NCBI RefSeq assembly: GCF_031180885.1
Contig: NZ_JAPSLK010000029.1
Coordinates: 34,805-98,804 of the forward strand
DNA length: 64,000 bases
Direction of reading: 5' to 3'
DNA from: Saccharothrix sp.
GTDB lineage: Bacteria; Actinomycetota; Actinomycetes; Mycobacteriales; Pseudonocardiaceae
Shown here: positions 11,299-21,393 of the stretch, in pieces
How positions within the stretch are numbered: position 1 is the first letter of the stretch
Layout: each line of letters begins with the position of its first letter
Notes under the pieces: model-generated
What the model saw: the letters and a program-made list of their open reading frames with translations, nothing else
What the model was told of the DNA's origin: nothing
Database searches by the model: none
Translations under genes and position numbers: made by a program

Positions 11299-13198
11299 CG
11301 CCCGCCTGGGACAGCCACGACCCCAGCTCGGCCCGGATGGACGACAGGCTCGGCCGCTTGGCCGGGTCAGCGTCCAGCGCGTTGGCCAGCAGCCGGGAGT
11401 GGGCGCTGTGCTGGGGCAGCTTCACGCACGGCTCGCCCTGCGCCGCCGCCATCAGCGACGAGATCGGGTTCTCCCGCGACCCGCGCGGCGGGTGGCCGGT
11501 CAGCGCGTAGCTGACGGTCGCGGCCAGCTGCCAGGCGTCCGACGCCGGGCTGGCCGCCTCGCCGCGCGCGGTCTCGGGAGCCAGGAAGTCCGGCGTGCCG
11601 ACCATCATGCCGGTGGCGGTCAGCGTGCTGTCGCCCTTGGAGCGGGCGATGCCGAAGTCGATCAGGTGCGCGGTGCCGCTGCCGTCCACGATCACGTTCG
11701 ACGGCTTCACGTCCCGGTGCAGGACGCCCTGCTCGTGGGCGGCGGCCAGCGCGTCGGCCATGTTGACCCACAGGCGGGCGGCGAGGGTGTCCTGGAGCAG
11801 GCCGTTCTTCAGGACCACGTCGGACAGCGGCTGGCCGTCGATGTACTCCATCACGATGGCCAGGCCGTCCGGGTCCTGCACGATGTCGAACACCCGCACG
11901 CAGTTCGGGTGCCGCACCGCCGCGAGCGCGCGGGCCTCGCGCAGCATCCGCTGCTCGGTGTCGTTGTCCGGGGCGTGCGCGAGCTTCACCGCGACCGTGC
12001 GGTCGAGCTGGGTGTCCACCGCGAGCCACACCGTGCCGAACCCGCCCCGGCCGAGCTGGCGGACGCGGCGGAACCGGCCGCCCGCCGGGTTCCACACCTT
12101 CCCGGAGTCCGGGGTCGGGGTGGGCGGCGCCGACGACGCGCCCGGGCCGAAGGGCAGCGGACCCGGCGTGTCGGCCAACTGGGCGGGCTGCTGGGCGGGC
12201 TGCTGCTCCACGCGCGTCGGGCGCGGCGGCTCCGCACCCGGCACCGGCGGCACCTCGGCGACCCGCGTCGGCGGGTACTGGCGCGGCTGGACGGGCTGCC
12301 CGACCGGCTTCTGCACCGGCGGCGTCGGGTTGTACGGCGGGATCGGCCGGTACGGCGGCACCTGCGCGGGCTGGTAGGGCGGCGGCTTGCCGGCCGGCTG
12401 GTACGGCGGCGGGTTCTGCGGGTTGTGGCCCTGAGGTGTGCCCTGCCGCGCGGACGAGGCCGACTGCTGCGGGGCGGGGCGCGCCGGCGTGGCGCCCGAC
12501 TGCGGCGTGGCCGGAGTACCGCGGTCCCGGCCGGGGCGGTTGAGCATGGCGGTAGTCAACCCGAAAATCCGCACGACGAGTGAGCCGATCAGCGCAATCG
12601 GGAAGAACCCGAGCAACAGGTGTCCCACCAGCGTCACGGGCAGTGCCGAGGTGGCCACCAAGAGCACCAGGAAGGGTGGCCAGAACACCCGACGGGGCCA
12701 GTTGGGCCCGAGCCGGAACGCCGACCCGGCCTGCATCATCACGAACACCAGGCACAGCAGCGCCAGCGCGGCGGTGACGCCCGCGGCGATCAGGAACACC
12801 GTCCCGGACCGGCCGGTGATCGCCGTGACGATCGACGGCCCGTCCACCAGGTACCGCTGCTGGGTGAACGCCAGGCACGGCGACTCGGCCAGCGACCTCA
12901 TGTCGTAGAGCGCGCCGCGTTGCAGCGCCTGGGCGGTGCCGGAGAACAGCACCCACGGCACCACCAGCGTGCTCGTCACGCCCAGCACGGCGAACATCGC
13001 CCCGGTGACCGGCCCGTAGGAGTTGCCGACGACCCGGCGGATGGTGATCGACAGCAGCGCGGCGACGGTCGGCAGCACGCCGATCAGCGCGCCGAGCGCG
13101 GTCGTGGTCCACGCCCAGTCGCCCGGGCACAGGGGGACACCGGCAAAGCCGTGCAGCCAGTCCAGTAGCGACTTGGCCAGCTCCACGCCCTCCACCAC
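11231..13198 (-). CDS. Membrane Ser/Thr protein kinase with C-terminal kinase domain
   Basis: 655-aa protein. The N-terminal ~220 residues hold about five hydrophobic segments, then a Pro/Gln-rich linker of about 140 residues (repeats such as PPYQPAGKPPPYQPA), then a complete Hanks-type kinase from about residue 370: GRGGFGTVW, VAVKLA, catalytic HRDVKPSNV, DFGIA and GTPDFLAPE. Catalytic residues are all present. In the usual PknB-like proteins the kinase is N-terminal and cytoplasmic with one membrane helix after it; here the order is reversed and there are no PASTA repeats. GTG at 13198 is chosen (13195 and 13186 also possible). It lies 16 bp after the tetR stop. Substrates are unknown. Confidence 0.9.
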   Translation of the reverse strand: MVEGVELAKSLLDWLHGFAGVPLCPGDWAWTTTALGALIGVLPTVAALLSITIRRVVGNSYGPVTGAMFAVLGVTSTLVVPWVLFSGTAQALQRGALYDMRSLAESPCLAFTQQRYLVDGPSIVTAITGRSGTVFLIAAGVTAALALLCLVFVMMQAGSAFRLGPNWPRRVFWPPFLVLLVATSALPVTLVGHLLLGFFPIALIGSLVVRIFGLTTAMLNRPGRDRGTPATPQSGATPARPAPQQSASSARQGTPQGHNPQNPPPYQPAGKPPPYQPAQVPPYRPIPPYNPTPPVQKPVGQPVQPRQYPPTRVAEVPPVPGAEPPRPTRVEQQPAQQPAQLADTPGPLPFGPGASSAPPTPTPDSGKVWNPAGGRFRRVRQLGRGGFGTVWLAVDTQLDRTVAVKLAHAPDNDTEQRMLREARALAAVRHPNCVRVFDIVQDPDGLAIVMEYIDGQPLSDVVLKNGLLQDTLAARLWVNMADALAAAHEQGVLHRDVKPSNVIVDGSGTAHLIDFGIARSKGDSTLTATGMMVGTPDFLAPETARGEAASPASDAWQLAATVSYALTGHPPRGSRENPISSLMAAAQGEPCVKLPQHSAHSRLLANALDADPAKRPSLSSIRAELGSWLSQAGVSKEGPVTRLIDRPEPPTRPVR

Positions 13199-13214
13199 CC
13201 CTTCTCGTCGCCTC

Positions 13215-13775
13215 TCAGGGTACGGGTGAGGGCCACGCCGACATGGCAACCTCCGCAACATGGTGGAGTTCTTCGCGCGTCGCGCCGTCGCGGGCTAGGT
13301 CCGACATGCCGCGCACGACGGCCGCTACGTACACGGCCAGGGCGTGCGGATCGGTTCGGGCGGGGAGTTCGCCGGTGTCGACGTCGTGGCGGATCTTGTC
13401 TTCGAGGGCGGCGATCGCGGCTTTGCGCAGGTGTCCGAGTTCGGGGGCGCTGAGGATCAGGCAGCCGCGCGGCCGGTCCTCGGCGATGTACTCGACGGCG
13501 GCTTCGCGCAGGACCCGTTCGACGGCCAGGCGAGCGGTGGGCTCTTCGTCGACGGCCCGGGTGGTGAACGCCCCGTAGGTCCGCCGGTACCGCTCGACGA
13601 CCTCGTTGAACAGGGCTTTCTTGTCACCGAAGGCGGCGTAGAGGCTCGGCGGGTTGACGCCGGTGAGCTTGGTGAGGTCGGCGACGGAGGTCGCGTCGTA
13701 CCCCGAGCGCCAGAAGGCGCGCGTCACCTGGTCGAGCACTTCCTCCCGGTCGAACCCACGCCTGCGCCCCGCCAC
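13215..13775 (-). CDS. TetR/AcrR family transcriptional regulator
   Basis: 186-aa repressor. The N-terminal helix-turn-helix reads FDREEVLDQVTRAFWRSGYD, then TSVADLTKLTGVNPPSLYAAFGDKKALF over residues ~8-55 (quoted in two parts); this DNA-binding half resembles the ComR/AcrR subgroup. The C-terminal half is the ligand-binding/dimer domain. It is divergent from the remnant of an SDR oxidoreductase gene, and a duplicated 15-bp word at 13788-13826 between them is the likely operator. With the SDR gene broken, the regulator may have lost its main local target. The kinase gene follows on the same strand. Confidence 0.92.
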   Translation of the reverse strand: MAGRRRGFDREEVLDQVTRAFWRSGYDATSVADLTKLTGVNPPSLYAAFGDKKALFNEVVERYRRTYGAFTTRAVDEEPTARLAVERVLREAAVEYIAEDRPRGCLILSAPELGHLRKAAIAALEDKIRHDVDTGELPARTDPHALAVYVAAVVRGMSDLARDGATREELHHVAEVAMSAWPSPVP

Positions 13776-13787
13776 GCGGCCATTTTA

Positions 13788-13826
13788 TAACGACCGCTAC
13801 AGTGTCTTTTGTAACGAACACTACAG
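13788..13826. promoter_or_regulatory. Candidate TetR operator (repeated 15-bp word)
   Basis: TAACGACCGCTACAG (13788-13802) is repeated as TAACGAACACTACAG (13812-13826) with 24-bp spacing, and AGTGT/ACACT within it are inverted. The pair lies just upstream of both the TetR gene and the SDR remnant, the expected place for an autoregulatory operator. Function is inferred. Confidence 0.5.
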
Positions 13827-13838
13827 ATTTGGTATCAG

Positions 13839-13985
13839 GTGAAGACGGCCCTGGTGACGGGGCGAGCCGGGGCATCGGCAGGGCGATCGAGCTGCGCCTG
13901 GCGGCTGACGGCCTTCGGGTCGTCGTGCACTACTCGCGGGACGAGGCGGCGGCGCGGTCGGTCGTGGAGCACGCCGGGGTGGGGC
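13839..13985 (+). pseudogene. Truncated, frameshifted SDR family oxidoreductase
   Basis: From the GTG at 13839 the frame reads VKTALVTG and should continue ASRGIGRAIELRLAADG, the Rossmann TGxxxGIG motif of short-chain dehydrogenases. That continuation is present but one frame over: a single base is missing within the run ACGGGGCGAG near 13857-13866. The SDR-like reading goes on to VVVHYSRDEAAARSVVEHAG and then dissolves into repeats at about 13985. So about 48 of roughly 240 residues remain, with both a frameshift and loss of the rest, including the catalytic YxxxK. It faces the TetR gene as functional SDR targets often do. Confidence 0.85.
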
Positions 13986-14050
13986 GCGGGGCGGGCTTGC
14001 CGGGGGCGGGCTTGCCGGGGGGCTTGCCGGGGGCGGGCTTGCCGGGCGGC
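13979..14050. repeat. Short tandem repeat TTGCCGGGGGCGGGC
   Basis: Four imperfect copies of a 15-bp G-rich unit follow the SDR remnant directly and mark the point where recognisable coding sequence ends. No gene is seen here on either strand. Confidence 0.8.
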
Positions 14051-14064
14051 GCGGAGCGTGGCCT

Positions 14065-14187
14065 TTTTGCGCCGAAGGCGCTCGCGCGTCAGCGCGTCGC
14101 GCGCAGCGCGGGATTGTTGGCTTTTGCGGCTTTTGGGGCTTTTGCGCCGGAGGCGCTCGCGCGTCAGCGCGTCGCGCGGAGCGCGGG
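14065..14187. repeat. Two-copy 48-bp direct repeat
   Basis: 14065-14112 and 14140-14187 match over 48 bp with about three differences. Each holds GCGCTCGCGCGTCAGCGCG, itself rich in self-complementary CGCG words. The copies are 75 bp apart start to start, separated by T-rich words (GGCTTTTGCGGCTTTTGGGG) that are echoed in the inverted repeat that follows. Confidence 0.85.
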
Positions 14188-14355
14188 GCTTTTGGGGCTT
14201 TTGCGGGGACGGCCTGGGTGGGGGTGGGTGGGTGGAACGCTCACGTGCACACAGCCACCTGGGCTGCGGGGTAACCCGCTCAAAGGAGCTGTGTCACTTG
14301 AACCTCCACCCGCCCACCCCCTCCCAGGCCACCCAGCAAAAGCCCCAAAAGCCCC
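14185..14355. repeat. Large imperfect inverted repeat (about 50-bp arms)
   Basis: The left arm, 14185 to about 14235, begins GGGGCTTTTGGGGCTTTTGC and continues through GGCCTGGGTGGGGGTGGG. The right arm, about 14301-14355, is its reverse complement with a few mismatches. Inside, GTGCACACAGCC (about 14245) pairs with GAGCTGTGTCAC (about 14286-14296), so the whole 170 nt can fold into one long hairpin. No open reading frame with coding character is seen. Confidence 0.85.
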
Positions 14356-14545
14356 CGGCTCCGCCGGACCGGCTGCGCCGGAAAAGCTCCCGGCTACGCC
14401 GGAAAGCCCAGCTCCGCCGAAAGCCCCGGCTCCGCCGGAAAGGCCCGACTGCGCCGGAAAGCCCGGCTCCGCCGTAAAGGCCCGGCTCCGCCGAAAGCCC
14501 CGGCTACGCCGGAAAGCCCGGCTCCGCCGGGAAGTCCGCAGTCCC
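14353..14545. repeat. Array of about ten mini-palindromes CCGGCTCCGCCGG
   Basis: About ten units of 17-19 bp follow each other. Each has a 5-bp stem and 3-nt loop (CCGGC-TCC-GCCGG; loops TCC, TAC or TGC) and a spacer close to AAAGC. Units vary by one or two bases, keeping stem complementarity in most. Spacers are too short and repeats too degenerate for CRISPR. Confidence 0.85.
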
Positions 14546-14570
14546 CCGACCTCCGTGGACAAGTGGGGGC

Positions 14571-14724
14571 GGGGCGTCTCCGCAAACGCCCCGCCACCCG
14601 GTGGTGGGACCGGGGCGCCTCCGCAAACGCCCGCTCGGTCCCGGTGGGGGGAGGCGTCTCCGCAGCCGCCTCGCGCCCCCGGTGCGGCGCGGGAAGGGGG
14701 GTCCGACGCCGGGCGCCGGACCCC
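14571..14724. terminator. Three hairpins plus terminator of the protease gene
   Basis: Three related palindromes of the type GGCGTCTCCGCAAACGCC occur at 14571-14592, 14612-14632 and 14651-14672. Closest to the protease stop, GGGGTCCG (14698-14705) pairs with CGGACCCC (14717-14724) around an 11-nt loop and is the likely terminator for the minus-strand protease gene. Nothing else is seen in 14546-14747. Confidence 0.6.
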
Positions 14725-14747
14725 TCCCCCGCGCATGTGGCTCGCCG

Positions 14748-16049
14748 CTAGCCCACGCGCTCCCACAGGGCGGGCACGTTGGGCGGTTCCCAACCGGTTT
14801 GGGCTGTGTGCCCCTGCAAGCACCGGTACCCGACGCCGCTGTACGTCACGAGGGAGCCGATCGCGTACGTGGCGCCCGGCTGCCAGGTCGTCTGGCCCGG
14901 GTTGCTGGTCGTGGTGGTCGGCGACGTCGGTGTCGTCGGCGTACCGCCGCTGGTGACCAGCTGGAGGCCGTAGGCCTGGAGGATCTCGTTCACCGGCTGG
15001 AAGTACGTGGTCCCGCCGGACGAACAGTTCCCGGATCCGCCGGAGGTGACGCCCTGGGCCTGGTCACCGGAGAGCCACGAGCCGCCCGAGTCGCCGGGTT
15101 CGGCGCAGGCGCTGGTGCGGACCACTCCGGAGACGGTGCCCTGGGGGTAGGTGACGGAGGTGTTGCGCTGCTGGATGGTGCCGCAGCGCCACTGCGTGGT
15201 GGAGCCCGAGCGGCACACCGAGGCGCCCACCGGCGCGTCGGTCGAACCGGCCACCGGCACGGTGCCGGGGTAGCGGTTCACCAGGCCGCGCATGGTGTTG
15301 CCCGCGCCGACGCGAACCCACCCGTAGTCGTTGCCGGGGAAGCTGGACCCGGCGAAGGTCCCGGTCGGCTGGGTGGTGCCCTGGCCGGTCCTCCCGCAGT
15401 GGCCCGCGGTGACGAAGCCGCCGTTGACCGAGAAGCCGATCGAGCAGCGCCCGCCGCCGTTCATGTAGTAGGCGTTGCCGCCGATCACGTCGATCAGCGG
15501 GCGCGGGTCCTCGTTCGACGCCTCGATCCGGACGTCCGCCTCGTCCAGGCCGCTGGCCTTGGCGAACGCCTTGGCGTTGCCCAGGTCGCGGGCCAGTACG
15601 ACCACGGAGTTCGTGGTCACGTCGACGTACCAGGCCGGCACGCCGGCCGGGACGTCCTTGTTGGCGTCGAGCTTGGCCTTGAGCGCGTCGAGCTGGATCT
15701 GGCTGCGCTTGACGACCTTGGGCGTGGCGCCCGCGTCCTTCACCGCCTGGATCTGCGCTTCGCTGGTGACGGCGACGGTCAGCGTGGTGGCGTCCTTGTC
15801 CAGCCAGGAGCCCGCGTAGCTCGTGCCGAGGTGGTTCTTGAGGTCGTGGTCGGTGCGCGCCGCCTTGGCTTCGCGGACGAGGCGCGACTTGACCTGGTCA
15901 GGGGTCAGGCCGAGGTCGCGGGAGAGAGCGGCCACGAGGTCGCTCTCCGGTGGTGGTGGGCCGGCGGTCGCACTGCTGGTCAGGACCGCTGCGACACCGG
16001 CAGCGCCCAGGACCGTCACGGCGACGGCGGCGGCGATGCGTCGAGTCAT
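14748..16049 (-). CDS. Secreted streptogrisin-type serine protease (S1E) with C-terminal carbohydrate-binding module
   Basis: 433-aa preproprotease resembling Streptomyces griseus protease C. A Sec signal peptide (residues 1-29) is followed by an alpha-lytic-type pro-region (~33-190) that acts as folding chaperone. The chymotrypsin-fold domain shows the triad as TAGHC (His), GNDYGWV (Asp) and EPGDSGGSW (Ser), with six-Cys pattern. A Thr/Pro linker leads to a CBM5/12-type module (WQPGATYAIGSLVTY...YRCLQGHTAQTGWEP), which binds chitin or cellulose in relatives. The start ATG has AGGAG 7 nt upstream. A palindrome resembling a DasR site lies upstream at 16158-16169. Confidence 0.95.
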   Translation of the reverse strand: MTRRIAAAVAVTVLGAAGVAAVLTSSATAGPPPPESDLVAALSRDLGLTPDQVKSRLVREAKAARTDHDLKNHLGTSYAGSWLDKDATTLTVAVTSEAQIQAVKDAGATPKVVKRSQIQLDALKAKLDANKDVPAGVPAWYVDVTTNSVVVLARDLGNAKAFAKASGLDEADVRIEASNEDPRPLIDVIGGNAYYMNGGGRCSIGFSVNGGFVTAGHCGRTGQGTTQPTGTFAGSSFPGNDYGWVRVGAGNTMRGLVNRYPGTVPVAGSTDAPVGASVCRSGSTTQWRCGTIQQRNTSVTYPQGTVSGVVRTSACAEPGDSGGSWLSGDQAQGVTSGGSGNCSSGGTTYFQPVNEILQAYGLQLVTSGGTPTTPTSPTTTTSNPGQTTWQPGATYAIGSLVTYSGVGYRCLQGHTAQTGWEPPNVPALWERVG

Positions 16050-16142
16050 CCGCTGTCTCCTTGCAGGGGTGGTGACACGGGATGCGGGGCCGTGGTCTCG
16101 ACGCTAGCCGGCCGCGGGGCTCGGCGGATATTCCAGTTGTGT

Positions 16143-16169
16143 CATAACGTGGCGTTATGGTCCATACCA
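16143..16169. promoter_or_regulatory. Palindromes upstream of the protease gene (DasR-site-like)
   Basis: CATAACG-TGG-CGTTATG (16143-16159) is a perfect 7-3-7 inverted repeat. It overlaps TGGTCCATACCA (16158-16169), which resembles the dre site of the GlcNAc regulator DasR (ACTGGTCTAGACCACT) at 12 of 16 positions when flanks are included. It lies about 110 bp upstream of the protease ATG. The regulator is not in the window, so this is only suggestive. Confidence 0.4.
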
Positions 16170-16191
16170 CTTGTGATCTTCGTCCGGGTGG

Positions 16192-19167
<2,976 letters not shown>

Positions 19168-19189
19168 CGCGCAGATGGTAGCGGCACGA

Positions 19190-19996
19190 CTACCCGGTGA
19201 AGTCCGGCGGCGGGGTCCACGGGTCGCCCACCTCGAACACGCGCTGCCGGTACTGGCGGCCCATCAGGTTGTCCCAGGCGCCGGGCCCGAGCATCGGGTC
19301 GTGCGGCCGGTAGGCGTGCCACACGGCGGTCTTCTCGTCCCGCCAGTACCCCCACCAGTTCTCCGGCCGCTGCCGGATCACGTACCCGTCGTACTCGTCG
19401 CGCCGCACCCACGTCCGCCCGGCGCCGTCGAGGTCGGCCAGGGAGGCCAGGATCGCGCCCGCCACGTGGTCGACGTGGTCCCGGTCGGTCTCGCGGTGCC
19501 CGACGGTGCTCAGCGTCCGCACGTAGTCCGGCCGCGCCGTCGCGAGGACGTCGTGCAGCATCCCGACGAACGACGACCGCGTGTACGGGGCGCGGCCGTC
19601 GATGGGGTGCGCCACGAAGTTCTCGTCCAGCACCATGCGCGCGAGGTCCCCGGTCTGGTCGCTGCCGCCGGCGGCGTGGACGAACGTGAACAGCAGCCGC
19701 ACCCGCGTTCCGTCGAGCGTGTTGGTGGCGACCTCGTGTCCACCCAACCCCAACGCCTCGAACGTCCAGTTGTTGGCCGCGTGCGCCGCCCGCGCGTACG
19801 CCGCCCGCGCCCCGTGGATGCGCATGTCGGCGTATTCCATGCCGCAGGCCGGAAAACCTTCGCCGCAGGGGAGGTCCCCGGCGGTCAGGTACACCACCCA
19901 GACGTCGTAACCGGCCTGCACGTCGGACAGGACGTCCGGGTTCATGAAGAGCAAGTCGTCGTCCGGATGGGCCACAAAGCTCACCGTGGTCGTCAT
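19190..19996 (-). CDS. PIG-L/LmbE family deacetylase
   Basis: 268-aa zinc-dependent N-acetyl-glucosamine-type deacetylase fold. The zinc/catalytic motif AHPDDD is at residues 9-14 and the second zinc site HVDH is near residue 150. Relatives act on GlcNAc-inositol (MshB), mycothiol conjugates (Mca) or antibiotic precursors. The long Trp/Tyr-rich C-terminal part (GYVIRQRPENWWGYWRDEKTAVWH) is unlike MshB/Mca, so the substrate is open. ATG at 19996; it lies 22 bp before the helicase fusion on the same strand and 60 bp after the unknown 437-aa gene. Confidence 0.88.
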   Translation of the reverse strand: MTTTVSFVAHPDDDLLFMNPDVLSDVQAGYDVWVVYLTAGDLPCGEGFPACGMEYADMRIHGARAAYARAAHAANNWTFEALGLGGHEVATNTLDGTRVRLLFTFVHAAGGSDQTGDLARMVLDENFVAHPIDGRAPYTRSSFVGMLHDVLATARPDYVRTLSTVGHRETDRDHVDHVAGAILASLADLDGAGRTWVRRDEYDGYVIRQRPENWWGYWRDEKTAVWHAYRPHDPMLGPGAWDNLMGRQYRQRVFEVGDPWTPPPDFTG

Positions 19997-20056
19997 CGAA
20001 TCCCTCCCCTGTTGGGGAAGAGTCCGCTGCAGCCCACGGGATACCGGGCCGTCGGC

Positions 20057-21370
20057 CTATTCGACGACGCGGGCGTCGTAATCCGGACCGGTGTCGTCCG
20101 GCGTGAGCTGCGGATGCGGTTGGCCTTCGGCGTAGGGCAGACAGCGGTCGGCCAACTCCGGCGGGGTCGCGTTGCGCTCGCTCAACCACCGGGTCCAGTC
20201 GGGCAGCAGGGCCACCAACTGTTCGGCGACATCATCGAAGTAGTAGCCCCGCACGTGCGGCACGAACAAGGCGACCCGGTGCGGGGAGCACGCGGTGAAC
20301 AGCGCCTCGATGTCGTGGAGGCACCAGGACTCGGCCAGTTCGCGGGCCAGTTCGTCCAGGTCCGCAGGCAGACCACCCCGGCCCGTGGCACGAAGCCACG
20401 CGGCGAACTCGGCCGCCGCCGTCGCGGCGTCCAGACCACCACCTGGTGGACGTCCCCGGTGCCGCACCGCCCGCGTGACGGCTTGGGCCAAGCGCTTGGT
20501 CCGGAAGAACTCGGCGGACAGCGCGCCGCTCACCTCGGCGGAGCCGAACATGTCCCGGTCGTTCGGCATGAGTTCGGCAAGCAGCCAAGGGTCGTCGACC
20601 GGAGCGAGCACCGTGCCCGCCGCGGCGATCCCGCCGACCCCCGCCTGCCACTCCGCCAACGCCGCCTCCGACGTGTGGTGGAAGCCGCTGTGCACGACGA
20701 ACACCGCATGGCCGCAGGCATCGAGGTCCCACAGGTACCAGCGCTGCGGCTGGTCGCCGGCGGTGACCGGTGCGACGACACCGAACCGGCTGCCGTACCG
20801 GTCCCGGGTCCACAGCACCGGACCGGTGATCTTCGGACCCGGCGGCGCGGCCGGGAGCACCCGCCGGCCCACCGTTCTCCGCAACCGGTTGATCTCGGCG
20901 ACCGCGGCCTCGCCGTGCGGGTTCGGCAGCACGCCGGCCACCGCGGTGAGCACCCGCCACGGAGCGGACCACCTGTCCCCGATGGTCTCCTCCACCGCGA
21001 CCGCGGCCGCCTTCACCACGGCTTCGGCGAGGTGGCGCGGACCGACCACCTCGTCCACCGGCAGCCCCGCCGCCTCGTCCAACAACGCTCCCAGCCGCAC
21101 GCACAACGCGTCTTCCACGACCACGTCCGGCTGATCGGCCACCACCCGCACGAGATCCGTGACCAGGCCCGTCGCCCTCGATGCGGCCCACGCCGCCCGC
21201 TGCCGGTCGTCCTGTTCCCGGTTGGCGGCGAACTCCCCCAGAACAGCCGCGAAGTCGCGGTGGTCCGGCCCGCCGGGATCGAGCCCGTACGTCCCCTGAT
21301 CGATCCGAGCCGATCCCGTTGACCGAAAGGACTTGCCGGACTTCTTCTTCCGCTTCCGCGACACAGGCAC
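20057..21370 (-). CDS. Protein of unknown function, 437 aa
   Basis: I do not recognise the family. A lysine/arginine-rich N-terminus (SRKRKKKSGKSFRS) leads into a mostly helical, soluble protein with no signal peptide, membrane segment or obvious nucleotide-binding motif. A central segment has beta-rich character (GPVLWTRDRYGSRFGVVAPV, WYLWDLDACGHAVFVVHSG). The C-terminus is acidic. It begins 23 bp after the stop of the RHIM-motif gene on the same strand, suggesting a common transcript with that gene. GTG start at 21370, with GTG 21364 as alternative; neither has a good ribosome-binding site. Confidence 0.75.
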   Translation of the reverse strand: MPVSRKRKKKSGKSFRSTGSARIDQGTYGLDPGGPDHRDFAAVLGEFAANREQDDRQRAAWAASRATGLVTDLVRVVADQPDVVVEDALCVRLGALLDEAAGLPVDEVVGPRHLAEAVVKAAAVAVEETIGDRWSAPWRVLTAVAGVLPNPHGEAAVAEINRLRRTVGRRVLPAAPPGPKITGPVLWTRDRYGSRFGVVAPVTAGDQPQRWYLWDLDACGHAVFVVHSGFHHTSEAALAEWQAGVGGIAAAGTVLAPVDDPWLLAELMPNDRDMFGSAEVSGALSAEFFRTKRLAQAVTRAVRHRGRPPGGGLDAATAAAEFAAWLRATGRGGLPADLDELARELAESWCLHDIEALFTACSPHRVALFVPHVRGYYFDDVAEQLVALLPDWTRWLSERNATPPELADRCLPYAEGQPHPQLTPDDTGPDYDARVVE

Positions 21371-21393
21371 GGCGACAGGCTAGTGAACACCCG

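Noticed and set aside
14185..14355. Insertion sequence
   Set aside because: No transposase frame, no defined ends and no target duplication could be seen; kept only as an inverted repeat.
14353..14545. CRISPR array
   Set aside because: Units are 17-19 bp with 4-6 bp spacers, are themselves hairpins, and no cas gene is present.
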